From NCBI GenBank assembly GCA_003023105.1, contig PXSZ01000070.1:1-52025 (forward strand): DNA of 52,025 nucleotides. Direction: 5' to 3'. Source of the stretch: Bacteroidetes bacterium QH_10_64_37. GTDB taxonomy: Bacteria; Bacteroidota; Rhodothermia; Rhodothermales; Salinibacteraceae. Numbering within the stretch: position 1 is the stretch's first letter; the number at the start of each line of letters is the position of its first letter. The position numbers and the translations under genes are program-made. The notes under the pieces were generated by a model. That model saw nothing but the letters and a program-made list of their open reading frames with translations. It ran no database searches and was not told where the DNA came from. Of the stretch, positions 1-6,665 are shown in pieces.

Positions 1-351
1 GCACTGGCGCTGCAGGACGCCGAAATCGTGATCGTGCCTCAGGCCGGCACCGTCGGCGAGTGGCCGGAAGGGATGTACGAGGCCGAGCTCCGCGTGGCCG
101 CCCTCCAGCACGGCTTCTTCACCGCACTCGCGAATCGCGTGGGACGAGAGGACGATATGCACTTTGCGGGCCGCTCCTTCGTGACGGACCCGTTCGGCGA
201 GGTCGTGGCCCAGGCGCCGGGGACAGAAGAGGCAACCCTCCACGCGTCGGTGGACCTGAGCCGCACTGCCGACGCCCCCGCCCGTCGGTTCTTCCTTCGC
301 CACCGTCGTCCCGATCAGTACAAGCAGGGCGCCGTGGCTCTCGAAAACTGA
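1..351 (+). CDS. Carbon-nitrogen hydrolase (nitrilase superfamily), C-terminal part
   Basis: The window opens inside this gene in frame 1 and reads 116 residues to a TGA. The segment with IVPQAG, then ALQHGFFTALANRVGRED, then FAGRSFVTDPFGEVVAQA matches the C-terminal third of nitrilase-superfamily amidases of the N-carbamoylputrescine amidase/AguB type, where an ANRVG(x)E segment and an F.G.S.(V)DP.G motif follow the catalytic cysteine. The Cys and the upstream Glu/Lys lie outside the window, so substrate cannot be judged; polyamine synthesis is only a possibility. The C-terminus (residues RRFFLRHRRPDQY) is the usual R..R.P..Y ending of the AguB group. Confidence 0.85.
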   Translation, partial: ALALQDAEIVIVPQAGTVGEWPEGMYEAELRVAALQHGFFTALANRVGREDDMHFAGRSFVTDPFGEVVAQAPGTEEATLHASVDLSRTADAPARRFFLRHRRPDQYKQGAVALEN

Positions 352-463
352 GGGGAGACCGAAGAGCGTAGATCGAAGACCTTCCTCGGAGGCTCGGAAG
401 GAGCGTGGGACCGGTCAATCGGACCGCTGTCAGGACTTCCGCTCGTCGAACGCCTTCAGGGCG

Positions 464-964
464 CTACGACAGTCCCATTCGTCGAAAAAACATGAGGACG
501 AGGGTCGCCAGCCAGAGGAGGTGGCCGGCGCCGGTGCCGGTCGCCAACCGAGTCGCCGCGTCGCGGGCCTCGTCCGCGTCGGTGCCCAGCGCTCCTGTGA
601 GGGCCGACCAGCTTGCGCGGATGACCAGGAACTGATCGAGCACGAGGAGCAAGATCAGAGTAATACTCGTATGGTACGGCCATCGGTAGACGTCGAATCC
701 TCCTCCAGAAAACAGGGCAATGAGGCCGAATACGAGGGTCAGCACGGCAAAAATGTTCATCAAGAAGACGGATCGGTCGGTAACCGTTGCCAACGGACCG
801 TCCGGCGCACCTGTCTTTGCGACGGACCGAGCCTGCCGGGGGAGCAAAAGCCCCAGGCCGAACCACGCGGAGGCCGTAATCACGTGAAGAATGACGGACA
901 GCCATTTCAGAAAAAACAGCATAAGAGGCAGGGGAGTAGTCAAAGGCAGGAGTCGGAGGTGCAT
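464..964 (-). CDS. Four-helix integral membrane protein, CopD/DUF2269-like
   Basis: 166 residues with four hydrophobic segments at about 15-42, 67-88, 95-115 and 146-162. The first helix carries LKWLSVILHVITASAWFG, the His- and Trp-containing pattern typical of CopD/DUF2269-like four-helix proteins that may bind haem or copper; that function is inference. The ATG at 964 was chosen because GAGGGGAG lies immediately upstream; an in-frame start at 922 is the alternative, and upstream extension adds residues with no membrane-protein character. It is transcribed divergently from the DUF2905 gene, separated by about 90 bases. Confidence 0.7.
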   Translation of the reverse strand: MHLRLLPLTTPLPLMLFFLKWLSVILHVITASAWFGLGLLLPRQARSVAKTGAPDGPLATVTDRSVFLMNIFAVLTLVFGLIALFSGGGFDVYRWPYHTSITLILLLVLDQFLVIRASWSALTGALGTDADEARDAATRLATGTGAGHLLWLATLVLMFFRRMGLS

Positions 965-1056
965 GTCTCCCCTCAATGTCGACGATGGAGCGTTGAACGT
1001 CGAATGAAGAACCCCCAAAGCTTGCCGTTCTTTCCTCGTTTCACGGTCCCGCAACG

Positions 1057-1284
1057 ATGAACACAACGGATATCGGACGTTTGCTGCTCTACCTGGGGCT
1101 CGGACTCGTCCTTCTCGGCGGTCTCGTCGTTCTTCTCGGACGCGTGATCGATCTGGGCAACCTGCCGGGCGACCTCGTCTACGAAGGGGACAACGTGCGG
1201 GTCTACGTGCCGGTTGCGACGATGATTGTGCTGAGCCTGGTCCTCACCCTGCTTTTGAACCTCGCCCTCCGGCTGTTTCAGTGA
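1057..1284 (+). CDS. DUF2905 family small membrane protein
   Basis: 75 residues: an N-terminal helix (about 8-28), the family signature LGNLPGDLVYEGDNVRVYVP, and a C-terminal helix (about 52-73) ending LLNLALRLF. Order and spacing match DUF2905 proteins closely (usual length 65-80). Function is unknown; the family is typically a two-helix inner-membrane protein. It is divergent from the four-helix membrane gene upstream. Confidence 0.85.
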   Translation: MNTTDIGRLLLYLGLGLVLLGGLVVLLGRVIDLGNLPGDLVYEGDNVRVYVPVATMIVLSLVLTLLLNLALRLFQ

Positions 1285-1404
1285 CACCAAGTTACAGACC
1301 AGAATGGAACTGAAAAGGGCTCAACCGATTTGGTTTTGTCGTGATAGCAACGGTCGGTCCATGATCCGTCTTTCCCTCACCGGTTTGCCCTGCAGGGTTG
1401 TCTT

Positions 1405-1968
1405 ATGTTTGGTCGCCTTGTCCTTCTCTTCTTGCTTACGCCTGCGGTCGAGCTGGCCCTCCTCATCCAGGTGGACCAGGTGATCGGGTTTTGGCCGACG
1501 GTGGGCCTTATCGTTGTGACCGGTGTCGTGGGCAGTCACCTTGCGCGCCGCGAGGGGCTCTCCACGTGGCGTCGCCTCAACGACCGCCTCCGATCCGGCG
1601 ACCTGCCGGGCACCGAACTCGCAGACGGAATCCTCATTCTCGTCGCGGGCGCCCTGCTCATCACTCCGGGCATCTTGACGGACGTATTCGGGCTCCTGGG
1701 GTTAATTCCTTTCACGCGAACCTACCTCCGACGGTACATGATGCGGTGGTTTCAGCGAAAGATGGAGCGGGGAACGATGCAGGTTCAGTTCGGCGTCTTC
1801 GGCGGATCGGGGCCCGGCGGCCCCAGCGCCTCTCCCGGCTCTTCCTCGAACCCCCAGGACCCATCGTCAAACGGGAACTGGCAGGGCCGCGGTCAGCAGG
1901 TCCCCAACCACACAGAGGGCACGCCCGGTTCCCGCTCGTCCGATGCCAACAGCGACACGACCTCCTGA
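1405..1968 (+). CDS. FxsA family membrane protein
   Basis: 187 residues. FxsA core is residues 1-125: helices at about 3-20, 26-46 and 75-105, with the family features ELALLIQVDQVIGFWPT, the small-residue VTGVVGSHLARREGL segment and GALLITPGILTDVFGLL. E. coli FxsA is about 158 residues and modulates phage exclusion, but no phage role can be inferred here. The last ~50 residues are a Gly/Ser/Asn/Pro-rich low-complexity cytoplasmic tail, an extension common in halophile homologues. Start is the ATG just before the first helix. Confidence 0.85.
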   Translation: MFGRLVLLFLLTPAVELALLIQVDQVIGFWPTVGLIVVTGVVGSHLARREGLSTWRRLNDRLRSGDLPGTELADGILILVAGALLITPGILTDVFGLLGLIPFTRTYLRRYMMRWFQRKMERGTMQVQFGVFGGSGPGGPSASPGSSSNPQDPSSNGNWQGRGQQVPNHTEGTPGSRSSDANSDTTS

Positions 1969-2033
1969 TTTGTTCGCTCTCTGGGGACCCGGGCTTGCGG
2001 CACGCCAGAGGGCGGCTGCGCTATCCTCGTGCG

Positions 2034-2837
2034 CTATCCACCATGTCCGTTGAGCCGCACGTTCACGTCCCAGGCCTGCGCCAGGGACCGGATGAGCTGA
2101 CGTTCGTTGCGCGTGAGAACTCCGTCCGCCTGCGCCACCGTGTGGAGGTCGTCGAGCACCGTGAGCCGCTTCGTGCTGGGCAGCGCCTCTTTTAGGGCCT
2201 CCACGGAGTCGTAGATGAGGTCCTCTCCCGGCTCGTCGGCGTAGACCTGCAGGGCCCGCCGCACAACCTCGCGCACCTGCTTCTCAGAGCGACCGGGCTG
2301 CCACTCGTGGAGCCGGTCCACCATCACGTCGATCGTGTCCGGCGGGAGCTCCTCTCCGGAACTGTGCCCCACGAGGATGTAGAGAAATGCCAACTCATGG
2401 ATGAGGCTCCAGTCCTCGTCCCGCCGCTGCACGACTGCAGACGTGCTTTCGAGAAGCTCCTCGCTGAGCTCCTTGAGCGACCAGGCCTCCGCAAGGGTGT
2501 GAATGAATCCCTGTTCTCGCTCCAGCAACACCCCGTCTGCCTCGGCGATGCGGATGAGGTGCCGCACCGTTCGTCGCCGCTCCTCGGGAGAGAGGGCCGA
2601 CCGGAGCGCCCGCATGGCCCGGCGAACCTCGGCCGCCACATCCGTCTCGACAAAGAGGGTGGTGGCTTCGACGATGACGTCGCGGATGGCGGGCTCCTCT
2701 CGATCCGCCCACCTCCGAAGGGCGTCCGTGAGCACGCGAAGCTCCTCGTCGCTCAGGTCGTGATCGGTGCCGTAGGCGAGGGCGATGTACACCACCGCGA
2801 GATCGTGGGTGGTGGTCCAGTTGTCGGAAACATTCAT
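2034..2837 (-). CDS. Double TerB-like domain protein
   Basis: 267 residues, all-helical and strongly acidic. Two repeats of a TerB-like fold are visible: residues about 8-125 (HDLAVVYIALAYGTDHDLSDEE ... LIRIAEADGVLLEREQGFI) and 140-262 (HELAFLYILVGHSSGEELPPD ... LHTVAQADGVLTRNERQLI). The closing A.ADG.L...E..(L/F)I is the TerB signature, an acidic loop that can bind metal. TerB-family proteins are linked to tellurite resistance and envelope stress, but stand-alone copies have no fixed role. The ATG at 2837 starts just before the first repeat; the frame runs further upstream without TerB-like sequence. No strong ribosome site. Confidence 0.65.
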   Translation of the reverse strand: MNVSDNWTTTHDLAVVYIALAYGTDHDLSDEELRVLTDALRRWADREEPAIRDVIVEATTLFVETDVAAEVRRAMRALRSALSPEERRRTVRHLIRIAEADGVLLEREQGFIHTLAEAWSLKELSEELLESTSAVVQRRDEDWSLIHELAFLYILVGHSSGEELPPDTIDVMVDRLHEWQPGRSEKQVREVVRRALQVYADEPGEDLIYDSVEALKEALPSTKRLTVLDDLHTVAQADGVLTRNERQLIRSLAQAWDVNVRLNGHGG

Positions 2838-3099
2838 AATCGAGGGAGCGGGCACGAGAAATCGTCGGAAGTGGTCGCTCAGCAATAATACAGAACGATC
2901 GCCCCGAAACGCAATGGAACGGTCCTCCTCCTTCCTCCTGTCCTCGACCTCGCACCCATCGTTCACCGAGATTTTTCCACCACGGCCGTAGACGGCGCGT
3001 CGCCTCTGTTGCATTCGTCCGGCCTCGGTGTTGATTTAAGGTGGCTGTACTCCGGAATTGCCCGTGGCCTCGCCGACCTTCGTCCAACGCACCTCACCC

Positions 3100-3519
3100 A
3101 TGCCTGCCGTACAGACCGACACCATTCAGTCTCGAGTGGCCCACCGGCTCGACCCCCACGGCAGCGAGGGGGCGCGGGCGGCCCTTTCGGGCGTGGTGGA
3201 CCTGGAGGCCCTGGAAGAGCGGCAGTATCAGGACGTGCTTGCGGCCGTCGACGAGCGCCTCTCCCAGGCGCGGTACTCGCTGCTGTCGATGCTCGTCGCC
3301 GGCATTTACTTTGGGCTGCTCGTGGGCTTCTGGCTGGTGGACGGGTCGACGTGGGGCGCCGTGGCCCTCTGGGCCGTCCCGGTGCTCCTGGTGACGACGT
3401 ACGGCCTGTACGCCACCCACCAGACCGTCCTTCAGATCCGTCACCTCTCGGAGGCCCGGGCGTTGCTCCGACTGCTGATGGACGGAGCGAATACCGGAGA
3501 GGGATCGGGGGACGCCTGA
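3100..3519 (+). CDS. Two-helix membrane protein of unknown function
   Basis: 139 residues. A polar N-terminal region of about 60 residues is followed by two helices (about 61-80 and 87-107) joined by a short loop, then a helical polar tail (THQTVLQIRHLSEARALLRLLMDG). I do not recognise a family. The ATG at 3100 was preferred to a TTG at 3058; no Shine-Dalgarno sequence precedes either. It is divergent from the TerB-like gene and could be co-regulated with it. Typical GC-rich third positions support it as coding. Confidence 0.6.
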   Translation: MPAVQTDTIQSRVAHRLDPHGSEGARAALSGVVDLEALEERQYQDVLAAVDERLSQARYSLLSMLVAGIYFGLLVGFWLVDGSTWGAVALWAVPVLLVTTYGLYATHQTVLQIRHLSEARALLRLLMDGANTGEGSGDA

Positions 3520-3550
3520 AAACTGTATCCCCCACTCTCAAGTATCTTCC

Positions 3551-3580
3551 AAAGACCTCGGACGTCTCCGTACGTCTTTA
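3551..3580 (+). repeat. Dispersed AAAGACcTCGGAcGTCT element, copy 1
   Basis: The element begins AAAGACCTCGGACGTCTCCG and continues TACGTCTTTA. Closely similar text occurs at 42168-42197 and a partial copy at 50200-50226. The outer AAAGAC/GTCTTT form an inverted repeat, so it could fold. It sits in the intergenic region upstream of the M24 peptidase. Confidence 0.5.
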
Positions 3581-3639
3581 CATGAAAGTATTTGTTGGTT
3601 GTAGGGGAGAAGGGTTGTGAATTGCGATCGTCCGTCTCC

Positions 3640-3692
3640 CCTCTCCCGCGCTCCCATGTCCCCTTTCTCCCAAATCCCCTCTCGCGACTCCC
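3640..3692 (+). repeat. Intergenic pyrimidine-rich CTCCC tract
   Basis: A run of CTCCCCTCTCCCGCGCTCCC type followed by further C/T blocks, just before the M24 peptidase start at 3699. It is one of several such tracts in the window (also 6600-6650 inverted, 11299-11420, 47008-47050 and 50224-50265), all outside genes. It reads as a degenerate simple-sequence family rather than a coding or promoter element. Confidence 0.5.
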
Positions 3693-3698
3693 CCTTCG

Positions 3699-5099
3699 AT
3701 GTTCGACCCCTCCACGTATCGCTCGCGTCGCCGCACGCTCATCAATCAGGAGCACCCCAAAACGGGCCTCGTGCTCCTGCTCGGCAATCGGCAGTCTCCC
3801 AGGAATTATGCGGCCAACTCGTACCCCTTCCAACAAGACAGCACCTTCCTCTACTACTTCGGCCTCGACCGGCCCGATCTGTACGGCCTGATCGATCTCG
3901 ATGAAGGCACCTCGATCCTCTACGGCGAGGACGGCACCCTCGAAGACGTCATCTGGTCGGGCGAACAGCCCTCCCTCCAGAAAGAGGCGCAGGCTGCGGG
4001 CATCGAGACTGTCGCATCGGTGTCGGAGCTCGACGCTGCCCTTGCCCGCGCTCAGGAGCAAGGTCGGCCCATCCACGTTCTCCCGCCCTACCGCGACGAA
4101 CACCGCCTGCGGTTCGAGTCCCTGCTCGGCCTCCACAAAGATCAACTCGACACCGCTGTCTCGGAGCCCCTCATTCGGGCCGTTGTTCGCCAGCGGTCTA
4201 CGAAGACAGAGGCCGAGGTGGCCCAGATCGAGGAGGCCCTCGAACGAACCGCGCAGCTTCACGAGTACGCTCTGCGGCACGCCGCCCCCGGCATTGCAGA
4301 GCGCGAGATTATGGGCGGCATGACGGGCCTCGTCGCCGCAGCGAACAGTGCGTTTTCCTTTACGCCCACCTGCTCGATTCACGGCGAGGTGCTGCACAAC
4401 CACTCCTACCCGAATACGCTCGCGGACGGGGACTTGCTGGTGGTCGACGCGGGGGGCGACTCCTCGCTGCACTACGCGAGCGACATCACCCGAACGATGC
4501 CGGTCGGGGGACGCTTCACGGAGCGGCAGGCGGCTATCTACGACGCCGTGCTGACGACGCAGGAGACCGCGATCAACGCTCTCGCCCCCGGCGTTCCCTT
4601 CATCGACATCCACCTGCGCGCGGCCCGCACACTGACCGAGCATCTCATCGAGATGGGGCTCATGCAGGGCAACCCCGCTGAGGCGGTGGACGCGGGGGCG
4701 CACGCCCTCTTCTTTCCCCACGGCCTCGGGCACATGATGGGCCTCGACGTGCACGATATGCAGAGCCTCGGCGAGGACTACGTGGGCTACGCCGACGACC
4801 AGACGCGGCCCGAGCAGTTTGGCCTCGACACCCTGCGGCTCGCCCGTCCGCTCCGGCCCGGATTCGTGGCCAGCGTGGAGCCGGGGTGCTACTTTATTCC
4901 TCCGCTCGTTGAACGCTGGCGGAGCGAGGACCGGCACGAGGCCTTCATCAACTACGACCGGGTGGACGATTTCCTCGGCTTCGGGGGCATCCGCATCGAG
5001 GACGACGTGCTGATCACCGAGGACGGCGCCCGGGTGCTGGGGCCCGCCATCCCGAAGACGATCGACGAGGTGGAGGCGCAGGTCGGGTCGGAGGCGTAA
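3699..5099 (+). CDS. Xaa-Pro aminopeptidase family protein (M24B)
   Basis: 466 residues. Residues about 1-140 form the aminopeptidase P N-terminal domain (LLLGNRQSPRNYAANSYPFQQDSTFLYY is characteristic); residues 170-460 form the pita-bread catalytic domain. The five metal ligands are visible: Asp in VVDAGGD (~250), Asp in ASDITRTMP (~261), His in FFPHGLGH (~341), Glu in SVEPGCYF (~393) and Glu in GIRIEDDVL (~433), predicting an intact dinuclear metallopeptidase removing N-terminal residues next to proline. Length is usual for bacterial PepP. Cytoplasmic; no signal peptide. Confidence 0.92.
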   Translation: MFDPSTYRSRRRTLINQEHPKTGLVLLLGNRQSPRNYAANSYPFQQDSTFLYYFGLDRPDLYGLIDLDEGTSILYGEDGTLEDVIWSGEQPSLQKEAQAAGIETVASVSELDAALARAQEQGRPIHVLPPYRDEHRLRFESLLGLHKDQLDTAVSEPLIRAVVRQRSTKTEAEVAQIEEALERTAQLHEYALRHAAPGIAEREIMGGMTGLVAAANSAFSFTPTCSIHGEVLHNHSYPNTLADGDLLVVDAGGDSSLHYASDITRTMPVGGRFTERQAAIYDAVLTTQETAINALAPGVPFIDIHLRAARTLTEHLIEMGLMQGNPAEAVDAGAHALFFPHGLGHMMGLDVHDMQSLGEDYVGYADDQTRPEQFGLDTLRLARPLRPGFVASVEPGCYFIPPLVERWRSEDRHEAFINYDRVDDFLGFGGIRIEDDVLITEDGARVLGPAIPKTIDEVEAQVGSEA

Positions 5100-5240
5100 G
5101 GCTGCGTGCGGTCCTGGATGAACGATGAGGGGGACGCCACTGTAGTAGATGGGTCAAATTGCGACCCAGGCTCGATTTCCAGATCACGGGTCGCGGAGGC
5201 TCCAGACGCTCGGCCTGATTTCTAACATGTGATCTCTCTG

Positions 5241-6596
5241 ATGACGACTCCCGATCGCACGCCGGTTAAGGTTGGTCTCGTGACCGCCATCTCGCTCGTC
5301 GTGGCAAGCATGGTGGGCACCGGCATCTTCACGACCCTCGGCTTTCAGGTCGAATACCTCGACTCGCCGTTCGCCCTGCTCATGCTGTGGGCCGTGGGGG
5401 GCGGCATGGCCCTGTGCGGGGCGCTCGTGTACGGCGAGCTGGGGGCGGCCCTGCCCCGCTCCGGGGGCGAGTACCACTTGGTATCGACCCTCTACCACCC
5501 GTCCCTCGGCTTCATTGTGGGGTGGATTACGGCGACGCTCGGGTTTGCCGGCCCCATCGCGTTGTCCGCCATCGCATTCGGCGACTACACGATGGCCGTC
5601 TTCCCCAGCCTCTCCTCGACGCACCTCGCGGCAGGCATCGTGGTGGTGTGCTCGGCCATTCACGGCACCAGCATCACGTGGGGCAGCCGATTTCAGAACG
5701 TCGTCACCGGCCTCAAGGTGGTGCTCATCCTGTTTTTCATCGCCGCAGCGATCCTCTGGGCGTCCCCCTCGCACACCATCTCCCTGGCCCCGGACGCCGC
5801 CGGACTCGCGGAGATCGTGAGCCCGGGCTTTGCCGTCTCGCTCGTCTTTGTGACGTACGCCTACGCAGGGTGGAACAGTGCCATCTACATCGTCGGCGAG
5901 ATCCGCGATCCGCAGCGCACCATGCCCCGCTCCCTGGTGCTGGGCACAACTCTCGTGACGGTGCTCTACGTGCTGCTCACAGCCGTTTTCCTCTACACCG
6001 TGCCCGCCCAGGAGATGGCCGGGGAGGTGGAGGTCGGCTACCTGTCCGGTCGCGCGATCTTCGGGGACGTGGGGGGACAGGTGATGTCAATTTTCATCGC
6101 GCTGGTGCTCGTCTCGTCGGTGAGCGCGATGGTGTACCTGGGCCCCCGCGTCACGCAGGCCATGGGCGAGGACACCCGCGCGCTCCGATGGCTCGCCTCG
6201 ACCAACGACGGCGGCGTGCCGGTCAATTCCGTTCTCTTCCAGATGGCCCTCGCCCTCGCGTTCATCTACACGTCGACCTTTGAGCAGATCCTCGTCTACG
6301 CCGGCTTTACCCTCACCCTGTCGATGATGCTGACGGTCGCGGGCGTGTTCATGCTGCGCCGGCGCATGCCGGACGTGGACCGCCCGTACACGACGTGGGG
6401 CTACCCGGCGACGCCCCTCCTCTTCCTCGCCCTCAACGCCTGGATCCTGGTGTACGTGTTTATCGACCGGCCCTACGAGTCTCTCGTCGGCCTGGGGGTC
6501 ATCGGCGCGGGGATCTTGCTGTACCTCGGCAGTCGCTGGTTCGTCCTCGAAGACGAGACGCCCGCCGAGGAAGCACCCGTGGAGCCGTCCCCGTAG
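5241..6596 (+). CDS. APC superfamily amino acid permease
   Basis: 451 residues with about twelve membrane helices. The first helix has the APC signature LVVASMVGTGIFTTLG, followed by GELGAALPRSGGEYHLVSTL, the conserved segment between helices 2 and 3 in the APC family. Mid-protein FVTYAYAGWNSAIYIVGEI, then DPQRTMPRS, is typical of LAT/AgcS-like permeases. Substrate unknown, probably a neutral amino acid. ATG at 5241 chosen; a GTG at 5229 is a possible earlier start. The last 20 residues are acidic and Pro/Glu-rich. Convergent with the TonB receptor gene. Confidence 0.9.
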   Translation: MTTPDRTPVKVGLVTAISLVVASMVGTGIFTTLGFQVEYLDSPFALLMLWAVGGGMALCGALVYGELGAALPRSGGEYHLVSTLYHPSLGFIVGWITATLGFAGPIALSAIAFGDYTMAVFPSLSSTHLAAGIVVVCSAIHGTSITWGSRFQNVVTGLKVVLILFFIAAAILWASPSHTISLAPDAAGLAEIVSPGFAVSLVFVTYAYAGWNSAIYIVGEIRDPQRTMPRSLVLGTTLVTVLYVLLTAVFLYTVPAQEMAGEVEVGYLSGRAIFGDVGGQVMSIFIALVLVSSVSAMVYLGPRVTQAMGEDTRALRWLASTNDGGVPVNSVLFQMALALAFIYTSTFEQILVYAGFTLTLSMMLTVAGVFMLRRRMPDVDRPYTTWGYPATPLLFLALNAWILVYVFIDRPYESLVGLGVIGAGILLYLGSRWFVLEDETPAEEAPVEPSP

Positions 6597-6598
6597 GA

Positions 6599-6658
6599 GG
6601 CGTGGGAGAATGGGAGCGTGGAGGAGTCGGAGCGTGGGGCATTTTTCTCCCAGACGCC
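6599..6658. terminator. Possible bidirectional terminator between convergent genes
   Basis: Arms GGCGTGGGAGAA (6599-6610) and TTCTCCCAgaCGCC (6645-6658) are complementary over 12 pairs with a two-base bulge, enclosing a purine-rich loop of about 34 bases. A T5 run (6642-6646) abuts the right arm. It lies in the 69-base gap between the permease and TonB receptor stop codons. The loop is an inverted copy of the CTCCC repeat family, so the arms may simply be two repeat units in opposite orientation. Confidence 0.35.
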
Positions 6659-6665
6659 CACACGT

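Noticed and set aside
465..1066. Longer version of the four-helix membrane protein starting at 1066
   Set aside because: The extra N-terminal residues are polar, overlap the divergent DUF2905 start, and a purine-rich ribosome site supports 964.
3640..3692. CTCCC tract considered as a CRISPR or tandem repeat array
   Set aside because: Units are irregular, contain no spacers and no cas genes are in the window.
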